From positions 868,001 to 932,000 of the forward strand of contig NZ_CP031264.1 of assembly GCF_003258605.2 (NCBI RefSeq): a stretch of 64,000 bases of DNA. The letters are read 5' to 3'. Of the stretch, positions 36,847 through 44,308 are shown piece by piece; position 1 is the first letter of the stretch, and every line of letters begins with the position of its first letter. The stretch is from Peterkaempfera bronchialis (GTDB lineage: Bacteria > Actinomycetota > Actinomycetes > Streptomycetales > Streptomycetaceae). Under the pieces are notes generated by a model that saw only the letters and a list, made by a program, of their open reading frames with translations, searched no databases and was not told the origin of the DNA. A program made the position numbers and the translations under genes.

Positions 36847-36953
36847 GGTGAAGCGCTTCGACACAGGGTCTGGACACACTCCGGACCCGTCCCTAAGCTC
36901 TCCCGGCAAGAAGCGATTGAGCCGCAGACATGACACTGTCGAAGCGCTTCACC
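36847..36953. promoter_or_regulatory. paired, mirrored LacI operators (GAAGCGCTTC)
   Basis: The 17-mer GGTGAAGCGCTTCGACA at 36847-36863 recurs as its exact reverse complement at 36937-36953. Each copy centres on the palindrome GAAGCGCTTC. Centre-to-centre distance is 91 bp, and the pair brackets the likely promoter of the LacI gene that starts at 36995. The core is a classic LacI-family pattern with a central CG step. Confidence 0.75.
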
Positions 36954-36994
36954 ACAAGTGCCGATCAGACGAGTGTCGCGAGATGGAGCACCGC

Positions 36995-38008
36995 ATGGTC
37001 ACGCTCGCCCAGGTCGCCCGGCACGCCGGTGTGTCCCCGAGCACGGTCTCGTACGTCCTCAGCGGCAAGCGGTCCATCTCCGAGGCCACCCGCCGCCGGG
37101 TGGAGCACTCCATCGCGGAACTCGGCTACCACCCGCACGCGGGGGCCCGCGCGCTCGCCAGCAACCGGTCCAATGTCATCGCCCTGATGATCCCGCTGCG
37201 CACCGACATGTTCGTCCCGGTCATGATGGAGATCGCCATCTCCATCACCACCACCGCCCGCCGCTACGCCCATGACGTCCTGCTGCTCACCAGCGAGGAG
37301 GGCCCCTCGGCGGTCAAGCGGGTGGCCGGCAGCGGGCTGGCCGACGCCATCATCCTGATGGATGTCGAGCTGGACGACGAGCGCATCCCGCTGCTGCGCC
37401 AGACCGGCGCCGCCGCCGCGCTGATCGGCCTCCCCGCAGACCCCTCCGGGCTCTCCTGCGTGGACCTCGACTTCGAGGCCACCGGCGCGGTCGCCGCCGA
37501 CCACCTGGCCGACCTCGGCCACCGCGAGGTGGCGCTGATCGGCGCCGCCGAGACCGTCTACCGCCGCCACACCGGCTTCGCCGAGCGCACCCTGGCCGGC
37601 TTCGGCCGGCGGGCCGCCGAGCGCGGGCTGAGCTTTCTGCACCGGCCGTGCGGCGGCAGCCATGAGGCCACCGCCGGGACGCTCTCCCGCATTCTGGAGG
37701 AGCGCCCCGGCACCACCGGCTTCGTGGTGCAGAACGAGGCCGCCCTCCCCCATCTGCTCAGCCTGCTGCGGCAGGTCGGGCGGGCCGTCCCCGAGGACGC
37801 CTCGGTCGTCGCCATCTGTCCGGACGATGTGGCCCTCCATGCCTCGCCGCAGCTCACCTCGGTCTCCATCCCCGCCGAGGAGATGGGGCGCCGCGCCGTC
37901 GAGCTGGTGATGGCCCAGGCGTCGGGCGAGGACACCACCGGGCTGACCCTGCTCGCCCCCACCCTGACCGTCCGGGAGAGCACCGGACCCGCCCCGCACG
38001 CCGGCTGA
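36995..38008 (+). CDS. LacI-family regulator
   Basis: 337 residues from the ATG at 36995 (GGAG six bases upstream; an ATG at 36983 is in frame). LacI HTH: TLAQVARHAGVSPSTVSYVLSGKRSIS at 3-29; hinge HPHAGARALASNRS; sensor domain with VIALMIPLRTDMF and EEMGRRAVELV. Two mirrored operators lie directly upstream, so autoregulation is likely. The GH31 gene follows 180 bp downstream on the same strand and is the probable target. Confidence 0.92.
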   Translation: MVTLAQVARHAGVSPSTVSYVLSGKRSISEATRRRVEHSIAELGYHPHAGARALASNRSNVIALMIPLRTDMFVPVMMEIAISITTTARRYAHDVLLLTSEEGPSAVKRVAGSGLADAIILMDVELDDERIPLLRQTGAAAALIGLPADPSGLSCVDLDFEATGAVAADHLADLGHREVALIGAAETVYRRHTGFAERTLAGFGRRAAERGLSFLHRPCGGSHEATAGTLSRILEERPGTTGFVVQNEAALPHLLSLLRQVGRAVPEDASVVAICPDDVALHASPQLTSVSIPAEEMGRRAVELVMAQASGEDTTGLTLLAPTLTVRESTGPAPHAG

Positions 38009-38188
38009 CCCGCCACCGGCACCACCCTCGTCCCCTCCCGCGCCCCTCCCTCACCCCGACCACCACAGACCCACCGCAGACCCACCGCAGACCCCGCCGC
38101 GCCCGAGCACCGACATCCGAGCACCGGCGCGCGGGTCCGGCGTGCCCCCGCGCGGGCGCCCCCGCCCCAGACTCGCCCAGGAGCCCCG
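38009..38188 (+). other. intergenic region with short ACCGCAGACCC repeats
   Basis: 180 bp between the LacI regulator and the GH31 gene. Around 38065-38095 there are three near-identical copies of an 11-bp CCACCGCAGAC unit, and further on a repeated CGAGCACCG. The GAAGCGCTTC operator is not present here, so GH31 is probably expressed from the regulator's promoter. Confidence 0.5.
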
Positions 38189-40258
38189 TTGAACCAGTCC
38201 CCGCACCCGGCCGGCACCCCCTCCTGGCCGCCGCTGCCCGCCCTCCGCGCCCCGGAGAAGCCCGAGACCCCCGGCGTACTGCGGGAGGCCGACGGCGCGC
38301 TGGAGTGGTGCGGCCACCAGGAGACCCTGCGGCTGGAGCCCTGGGGCCCCGACGCCGTCCGGGTCCGCTCGGTACGCGGCGGCCGCATTCTCGGCGACCT
38401 GCCCGGCGCGCTCCTCCCCCAGGCGCCGCCCGCCACCGCCTCCGTCAAGGTCGAGGCCACCGCCGGACGGGTGGTCAACGGCGCCCTCACCGCCGAGGTC
38501 ACCGACCGTGGCCTGGTCCGCTTCACCCGTACCGCCGACGGCGCCGAGCTGCTGGCCGAGGACCCCGCCCACTTCTGGTGGCCCGGTGCCCGCCACCGGA
38601 CCCCGGCCGGGAACGGCTACCACCGCCTGGAGCAGCGGTTCCGCGCCTACGACGGCGAGCGGCTCTACGGCCTGGGCCAGCACACCCACGGCCTGCTGGA
38701 CCAGAAGGGCGCGGTGATCGACCTGGTCCAGCGCAACGCCGAGGTCACCGTGCCGCTGCTGGTCTCCAGCCGGGGCTACGGCCTGCTGTGGAACAACCCG
38801 GCCCTCGGCCGGGTGGAGCTGGGCGCCACCGGCACCCGCTGGGTCGCCGACAGCGCCCGCCAGATCGACTACTGGATCACCGCCGGCGACCCGGCCGCCG
38901 TGCTCTCCCGCTACGCCGACGCCACCGGCCACTCCCCCGAACTCCCCGACTGGGCGGCCGGCTTCTGGCAGTCCAAGCTGCGCTACCGCACCCAGGAGGA
39001 GCTGCTGGAGGTCGCCCGCGAGTACCGGCGGCGCGGGCTGCCGCTCTCCGTCATCGTCAACGACTTCTTCCACTGGACCCACCTCGGCGACTGGAAGCTC
39101 GACCGCGCCGAGTGGCCCGACCCCGACGCCATGGTGCGCGAACTGGACGCGATGGGCGTGCGGCTGATGGTCTCCATCTGGCCGTCCGTCAGCCCGCTCA
39201 GCGAGAACCACCCCGAGCTGGAGCGGCGCGGCCTGCTGGTCGGCACCGAGTACGGGCCGATGGCGCACGCCGACTGGCCGGACAAGGGCGTCGCCTCCAC
39301 CGTCCAGGTCGCCTTCTACGACGCCACCCACCCCGAGGGGCGCGACTTCATCTGGCAGCGGGTGAAGGAGAACTACCTCGCCCATGGCATCAGGACCTGG
39401 TGGCTGGACGCCTGCGAACCCGAGCTCAACCCCGGCCACCAGGCCAATCTGCGCTACCACGCCGGGCCGGGCCTGGAGGTCGGCAACCTCTACCCCCGGG
39501 AGAACTCCCGCGCCTTCCACGAGGGCATGCTCGCCGCCGGCGACCCCGAGGTGGTCACCTTCAACCGGTCCGCCTGGGCGGGCTCCCAGCGCTACGGCGC
39601 CGCCCTGTGGTCCGGCGACATCGGCACCGACTTCGCCACGATGCGCGCCCAGATCAAGGCCGGGCTCAATGTGATGCTCTCCGGCATCCCCTGGTGGACC
39701 ACCGACATCGGCGGCTTCCACGGCGGCGACCCGGACGACCCGGCCTACCGCGAGGTGCTGGTGCGCTGGTTCCAGTACGGCGCCTTCTGCCCGCTCTTCC
39801 GGCTGCACGGCTACCGGGAACCCAAGATGCGGCTCTCCCCGGAGATGACCGGCGGGCCCAACGAGGTCTGGTCGTACGGCGAGGACGCCTACCGCATCCT
39901 CCGTACCTACCTGCTGCTGCGCGAGCGGCTGCGCCCCTATGTGGTGGCGCAGATGCGCACGGCGGCGGAGACCGGGGTGCCGCCGATGCGGCCGCTCTTC
40001 CTGGAGTTCCCCGGCGACGAGGCCGCCTGGACCGCCGATGACTCCTTCCTGCTCGGCCCGGACCTGCTGGTCGCGCCGGTCGCCGAGGCGGGCGCGGACC
40101 GCCGCGAGGTGTACCTGCCCGCCGGGGCCCGCTGGCGAGACGCCTGGACCGGCGAGGAGCACCAGGGCGGCCGCACGGTGGTCGCCGAGGCGCCGCTGGA
40201 ACGCATCCCGCTCTTCCTGCGGGACGGCGCCGAACTGCCGATCACCGAAGAGGAGTGA
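38189..40258 (+). CDS. glycoside hydrolase family 31 (alpha-glucosidase/alpha-xylosidase)
   Basis: 689 residues from a TTG start with AGGAG five bases upstream. N-terminal beta-sandwich (about 30-235), TIM barrel with WWLDACEPE (nucleophile D407) and LWSGDIGTDF (acid/base D477), and C-terminal beta domains (DDSFLLGPDLLVAPV). YicI-like features such as WQSKLRYRTQEELLEVAREYRRRGLPLSVIVNDFFHW suggest action on small alpha-glycosides. No signal peptide, so the substrate must be imported by a transporter not encoded here. Preceded by its probable LacI regulator. Confidence 0.93.
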   Translation: MNQSPHPAGTPSWPPLPALRAPEKPETPGVLREADGALEWCGHQETLRLEPWGPDAVRVRSVRGGRILGDLPGALLPQAPPATASVKVEATAGRVVNGALTAEVTDRGLVRFTRTADGAELLAEDPAHFWWPGARHRTPAGNGYHRLEQRFRAYDGERLYGLGQHTHGLLDQKGAVIDLVQRNAEVTVPLLVSSRGYGLLWNNPALGRVELGATGTRWVADSARQIDYWITAGDPAAVLSRYADATGHSPELPDWAAGFWQSKLRYRTQEELLEVAREYRRRGLPLSVIVNDFFHWTHLGDWKLDRAEWPDPDAMVRELDAMGVRLMVSIWPSVSPLSENHPELERRGLLVGTEYGPMAHADWPDKGVASTVQVAFYDATHPEGRDFIWQRVKENYLAHGIRTWWLDACEPELNPGHQANLRYHAGPGLEVGNLYPRENSRAFHEGMLAAGDPEVVTFNRSAWAGSQRYGAALWSGDIGTDFATMRAQIKAGLNVMLSGIPWWTTDIGGFHGGDPDDPAYREVLVRWFQYGAFCPLFRLHGYREPKMRLSPEMTGGPNEVWSYGEDAYRILRTYLLLRERLRPYVVAQMRTAAETGVPPMRPLFLEFPGDEAAWTADDSFLLGPDLLVAPVAEAGADRREVYLPAGARWRDAWTGEEHQGGRTVVAEAPLERIPLFLRDGAELPITEEE

Positions 40259-40317
40259 CGGCAGGGTCACGGCTGGGCTGCACCACCCTTGGTCACAGCG
40301 ACGGCAAGGAGGCCGAG

Positions 40318-40581
40318 ATGCAAAGCGCAACGCTCCACCGGGTACCGCACGAGGGCGCCGCCGCGCCCCCCGCCCCGCAGCCGGCGGTCGGCCTGCTGGC
40401 CCCGGAGGAGCAGCGGCTGCTGCTCCTGCTGGCCGACGGCCTGCCGCTGGACGCCATCGCCCGGCGGCTCTGCACCTCCAGTCGCACCCTGCGCCGCCGC
40501 ATCCGGGTGCTGTGCGACCGGATCGGCGTCCGCACCCCGCTCCAGGCCGCCGTCTGGGCGGCCCGGCGCGGCCTCATCTGA
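40318..40581 (+). CDS. small LuxR-type helix-turn-helix protein
   Basis: 87 residues starting at ATG with a near-ideal AAGGAGG five bases upstream. After a Pro/Ala-rich leader of about 28 residues comes only a LuxR/GerE-type DNA-binding domain: LLAPEEQRLLLLLADGLPLDAIARRLCTSSRTLRRRIRVLCDRIGVRTPLQAAVWAARRGLI. There is no receiver or ligand domain, so it is a stand-alone DNA-binding module. Related short proteins are common in Streptomyces. Confidence 0.85.
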   Translation: MQSATLHRVPHEGAAAPPAPQPAVGLLAPEEQRLLLLLADGLPLDAIARRLCTSSRTLRRRIRVLCDRIGVRTPLQAAVWAARRGLI

Positions 40582-40597
40582 CGGTCACGACATCGCC

Positions 40598-41101
40598 CTA
40601 CCCTCCGGTGCGCTGCCGTACCTCCACCCCGTACCGGCGGAACCCGCGCCCGAGGCAGTTCGGGAGCGCATGGGGGTGGTCCAGGTCCGAGGTGTGCAGC
40701 CGCACGCCCCGTACCGGGCCGCCCTGCGGGCGGAACTCCCAGGCCAGCCGGACGGCCAGGGTCAGCGTATGGCCGCCGAGGCCCTGGCCGACCCGCTCGG
40801 GCACCAGGCCGAAGGCGGTGAGTTCGGTACGGCCGTCCGGGCCCGCCGCCAACTCCACCAGCCCGACAGGCTCAGCCCCGTCCGCCACCAGCCACCGCCC
40901 GCGCAGCGGGTGCACCGGCCACTGCTCCCGGTCCGAGCCGGCGGGGCCGGGCCACCGGTGCGGTGCGGCCATCCGGTCCTGGAGGGTGCGTACCAGCGCC
41001 GCGTCCTCCGTCGGCCGCAGCCGTACCGACTCCACCGGCCGACCGGGCCGCAGCTGGTCGGGGGCGGTCATCCGCAGATGGGTGATCGTCTCTTCGAGCA
41101 C
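40598..41101 (-). CDS. GNAT-family acetyltransferase
   Basis: 167 residues. Central strand and CoA-binding turn LTAFGLVPERVGQGLGGHTLTLAVRLAW show the Q/RxxGxG/A pattern of GNAT enzymes; C-terminal GVRLHTSDLDHPHALPNCLGRGFRRYG completes the fold. Acceptor unknown. The GTG start has no Shine-Dalgarno, and a promoter abuts it (see 41108-41135), so the message is probably leaderless. Confidence 0.82.
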   Translation of the reverse strand: MLEETITHLRMTAPDQLRPGRPVESVRLRPTEDAALVRTLQDRMAAPHRWPGPAGSDREQWPVHPLRGRWLVADGAEPVGLVELAAGPDGRTELTAFGLVPERVGQGLGGHTLTLAVRLAWEFRPQGGPVRGVRLHTSDLDHPHALPNCLGRGFRRYGVEVRQRTGG

Positions 41102-41107
41102 GCGCTG

Positions 41108-41135
41108 AGCCTACGTCAATTCGCCCTGCCGACAA
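41108..41135 (-). promoter_or_regulatory. promoter of a probable leaderless GNAT transcript
   Basis: On the minus strand, TTGTCG (41135-41130), a 16-bp spacer and TAGGCT (41113-41108), ending six bases before the GTG at 41101. This places transcription start at the start codon. Confidence 0.5.
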
Positions 41136-42273
41136 GGCAGTTGCGCACAGCATCGATCAGCGTCCGGGAGCGGATGTCACCGGTCACGCCGGGTTGCATG
41201 CCGTTGGTGACATAGCCGAAGCCAAGGCCCAGCTCCGGGTCGCCGAAGCCCAGCGAGCCGCCCCGGCCCGGGTGGCCGAAGGACGCGGGGGAGGCCATCG
41301 GCGAGGTGGGGCCGTGGCGGAAGAAGCCGTGCCCGAAGACGGTGGGGACCATCAGCACCCGGTCCGGCCCGGTGGAGGCCGGGCCCATCGCCTCCGCCAG
41401 CGCCGCCGCCCCGAACAGCGGGTCCTCGGCGGCGCCGGCCAGCGCGGCGTAGAAGCCGGCCACCGCGCGGGCGGTACCGATGCCGTTGGCGCCGGGGATC
41501 TCGGCCGCCCGGACGGCCGGGTCGTCCAGGTCCAGCGCCGGTTCGACGGAGCCGAACGCCCGCGCGGTGAGCGACGCCGGGTCCCGGTACGCCTCCCGTA
41601 CCGACCGCTTGGTCCGCATCCGCAGCCCGCCCACCCGGGGCGCGGGCACCTCCAGCAGCCGCCCCACCCGGTGGCGCTCCGCCTCGGGCAGCCCGATCCA
41701 CAACTCCAGGCCGAGCGGCCCGGCGATCTCCTCGGCGAACCAGCGGCCCACGCTGCGCCCGCTCACCCGGCGCACCACCTCCCCGACCAGCCAGCCGAAG
41801 GTGTACGGGTGGTAGCCGTGGGCGGTGCCGGGCTCCCAGGCGGGGGCCTGTGCCGCCACCGCCTCCACGGCGGGCTCCCAGGCCAGCACCTCGGCCACCC
41901 GCAGCGGGGTGTCCAGCGCGGGCAGCCCGGCCCGGTGGGAGAGCAGCCACCGCACCGGCACCCGCTCCTTGCCCGCGGCCTTGAACTCGGGCCAGTAGGT
42001 GCTCACCGGGGCGTCCAGGTCCAGTTGGCCGCGCTGGGTCAGCAGCAGCGCACAGGCGGCGGTGAGGCCCTTGGTCACCGAGCGCAGCGCCTGCGCGCTG
42101 CCCTCGCTCCACGGCACCCCCGGGGCGGCCTCGCCGCCCCACAGGTCCACGACCCTGCGGCCCCGCACCTGGAGCGCGAAGGCCGCGCCCACCTCGCCGT
42201 GATGGCTGAAGTTGCGGGCGAAAGCCTCCCGTACCGGCTGGTAGCCCTCGGCCACCTCACCCTGTATGTCCAC
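41116..42273 (-). CDS. serine hydrolase of the class C beta-lactamase/esterase family
   Basis: 385 residues from a GTG at 42273 with TGGAGG six bases upstream; the frame is open upstream, but that part overlaps the next gene. Beta-lactamase fold: S-x-x-K motif SVTKGL (about 70), YxN-equivalent HGYHPYTFG, and HxG-like GHPGRGGSLGFGDP near the C-terminus. No signal peptide, so it is more likely a cytoplasmic esterase or peptidase (EstB type) than an antibiotic-resistance enzyme. Confidence 0.9.
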   Translation of the reverse strand: MDIQGEVAEGYQPVREAFARNFSHHGEVGAAFALQVRGRRVVDLWGGEAAPGVPWSEGSAQALRSVTKGLTAACALLLTQRGQLDLDAPVSTYWPEFKAAGKERVPVRWLLSHRAGLPALDTPLRVAEVLAWEPAVEAVAAQAPAWEPGTAHGYHPYTFGWLVGEVVRRVSGRSVGRWFAEEIAGPLGLELWIGLPEAERHRVGRLLEVPAPRVGGLRMRTKRSVREAYRDPASLTARAFGSVEPALDLDDPAVRAAEIPGANGIGTARAVAGFYAALAGAAEDPLFGAAALAEAMGPASTGPDRVLMVPTVFGHGFFRHGPTSPMASPASFGHPGRGGSLGFGDPELGLGFGYVTNGMQPGVTGDIRSRTLIDAVRNCLVGRAN

Positions 42274-42323
42274 CGCACACCTCCACCTCGGACACCGCGG
42301 GCCATTGTGCCCCGCCGCCGAAA

Positions 42324-42815
42324 TCAGCGCCGCCGCTCCGCCAGCGCGCCGATCCGCCCGAACAGCTCCGCCCCCAGCACCCGCACGTCCAACGGCGTCT
42401 CCAGACCGGGCAGTTCCTCCGCCGTCACCCAGTGCAGCGGGTGCTCCGCCGGTCCGACCGGCCGGTCCGGGTGGTCGGCGACGGCGAGGTAGTGGTGGTC
42501 CACATGCACATGGGGCTCCGCCAGGTGGTTGTCCCCCCGCACCGGGATCTCCACCGTCCACCACGGCGGCGGCACCGCCCGGTGCGGGTAGCCGTCCGGC
42601 AGGGCGCAGCCGGGCGGGGCGAGGAACCGCGCGGTGAGCCCGGTCTCCTCGCGCAGCTCCCGTACGGCCGCCTCCGCCGGGGTCTCATCCGCCTCCACAT
42701 GCCCGCCGGGGACCAGTACCCCGCCGAGCCGAGGATGCTCGATCATGCCCAGCCGCCAGCCTCCACCGATCCGGGCGAACAGATAGACACTGGCGGTGGC
42801 GTGCTTGACCGGCAT
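42324..42815 (-). CDS. NUDIX hydrolase
   Basis: 163 residues. A complete NUDIX box is present, opening GGHVEADETPAEAAVREL and ending REETGL, about residues 37-60, with all catalytic Glu residues in place. HVHVDHHYLAV follows. The substrate is unknown; adjacent genes give no clue. Confidence 0.88.
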   Translation of the reverse strand: MPVKHATASVYLFARIGGGWRLGMIEHPRLGGVLVPGGHVEADETPAEAAVRELREETGLTARFLAPPGCALPDGYPHRAVPPPWWTVEIPVRGDNHLAEPHVHVDHHYLAVADHPDRPVGPAEHPLHWVTAEELPGLETPLDVRVLGAELFGRIGALAERRR

Positions 42816-42924
42816 GGGCGGCCCTCCGTGCGGCGGCGGTCTTCCGCGCCGACTCTTTCACGTCCCGGCTGTGCTGCGGCCGCCGAGGTGTCCGTGCGCT
42901 TCCAGGACTGAGAGGATTGCCCGT

Positions 42925-43476
42925 ATGGACCCGGCCGAGGAGATCCTGGACATCGTCGACGAGCAGGACCGCGTGGTGGGCACCGCCCGGCGCGGCGAGG
43001 TGTACCGGCGGCGGCTGCTGCACCGCTGCGTCTTCATCCTCTGCCGCGACGCCGAGGACCGGATCTTTGTGCACCGCCGCACCGCGACCAAGCTCTTCTC
43101 ACCGCTGATGTACGACCTCTTCGTCGGCGGTGTGGTGGGCGCCGGCGAGTCCTATGCGGAGGCGGCGGTGCGCGAGGCCGAGGAGGAGCTGGGCGTCTCC
43201 GGCATCCGGCCCGCCCACCTGTTCAAGTTCCTCTTCGAGTCCCCGGACCACTCCTGGTGGTGCGATGTCTACGAGGCCCGCTGGACCGGCCCGGTGCACC
43301 CGCAGGTCGAAGAGGTCGACTGGCACGCCTTCCTGACCGAGGACGAGGTCCGCGACCGCCTCACCCGCTGGCCGTTCGTCGCCGACGGTCTGGAGGCGTG
43401 GCGCCGCTACCAGGAGGTGGCCGGACCGCGTCCGCCGGGGGGTGCGGACGCGGTCCGGGACCGACAGGAAACTTAG
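42925..43476 (+). CDS. NUDIX hydrolase, YfcD-like
   Basis: 183 residues from an ATG with AGAGGA upstream. Starts EEILDIVDEQDRVVGTARRGEVYRRRLLHR, the pattern of the isopentenyl-diphosphate isomerase/YfcD branch of NUDIX proteins. The box GGVVGAGESYAEAAVREAEEELGV has the expected REx2EE glutamates. The C-terminal part (HSWWCDVYEARW; VEEVDWHAFLTEDEV) is typical of the YfcD group. True isomerases have extra Cys/Glu residues that I do not see, so it is more likely a pyrophosphohydrolase. Divergent from the other NUDIX gene. Confidence 0.85.
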   Translation: MDPAEEILDIVDEQDRVVGTARRGEVYRRRLLHRCVFILCRDAEDRIFVHRRTATKLFSPLMYDLFVGGVVGAGESYAEAAVREAEEELGVSGIRPAHLFKFLFESPDHSWWCDVYEARWTGPVHPQVEEVDWHAFLTEDEVRDRLTRWPFVADGLEAWRRYQEVAGPRPPGGADAVRDRQET

Positions 43477-43525
43477 CTGTGAACATGTCAATAAGTCAAC
43501 CCAGCCGCCGGTTAGGGTGATCCCC

Positions 43526-44269
43526 ATGGCCACCCGCACCAGCGCCCCCCGCCGCAGGCTCAGCGTGGACGAGCGCCGCGAGCAGTTAATCGAAGTCGCC
43601 CTCGACCTCTTCAGCCGCCGCTCGCCCGACGAGGTCTCCATCGACGACATAGCAACCGCCGCCGGCGCCTCCCGCCCGCTGGTCTACCACTACTTCCCCG
43701 GCAAGCAGAGCCTCTATGAATCGGCCCTCCGCCGCGCCGCCGACGAGCTCTCCCGCCGCTTCCACGAACCCCCCGAAGGCCCCCTCTCCGAGCGCCTGCA
43801 CCGGGTGATGGGCCGCTACCTGGACTTCGTGGACGACCACGGCCCCGGCTTCGCCGCCCTGCTGCGCGGCGGCTCGGTCGCCGCCAGCCCGTGGACCGGC
43901 GCAGTGATCGACGAGGTCCGCCGCGCCGCCCACGACCAGATCCTCTCCCACCTGGCGATCGACGCCCCCGGCCCCCGGCTGCGCCTCACCGTCCGGACCT
44001 GGATCGCCACTGCGGAGATCACCGCCCTGGAGTGGCTGGCGGACCGCTCCATACCCCGCGAGGAACTCCAACTCCGGCTGGTCCAGGAGTTCGTGGCCGC
44101 CCTGACCGTCACCGTCTCGCACGACCCCGGTCTGCTCCCCGCCTTCCGGGACCTCCTCGCCGCGGAGTCCCCCACCGGCCCCACCGGCAGCCTCCTCGGG
44201 CAGCTGACCCGACTGCTCGCCGACCCCCAAGTCGCCGCCTCCGCCCGCCATCTGACGGCCGACCGCTGA
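43526..44269 (+). CDS. TetR-family regulator with a TTA codon
   Basis: 247 residues. HTH: DEVSIDDIATAAGASRPLVYHYFPGKQSLYESAL at about 34-68; ligand domain with GSVAASPWTGAVIDEVRRAAHDQILSHL. Codon 21 is TTA (43586-43588), implying bldA dependence. TAGGGT (43513-43518) sits seven bases before the ATG, so the message may be leaderless, although AGGGTGA could also act as a ribosome site. The likely target is the downstream hypothetical gene or its own promoter. The upstream gap holds an AT-rich stretch with direct GTCAA repeats. Confidence 0.9.
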   Translation: MATRTSAPRRRLSVDERREQLIEVALDLFSRRSPDEVSIDDIATAAGASRPLVYHYFPGKQSLYESALRRAADELSRRFHEPPEGPLSERLHRVMGRYLDFVDDHGPGFAALLRGGSVAASPWTGAVIDEVRRAAHDQILSHLAIDAPGPRLRLTVRTWIATAEITALEWLADRSIPREELQLRLVQEFVAALTVTVSHDPGLLPAFRDLLAAESPTGPTGSLLGQLTRLLADPQVAASARHLTADR

Positions 44270-44308
44270 TCTGGTAGAACAGCCTCACCGATCGCGCGAG
44301 GGAGCACC

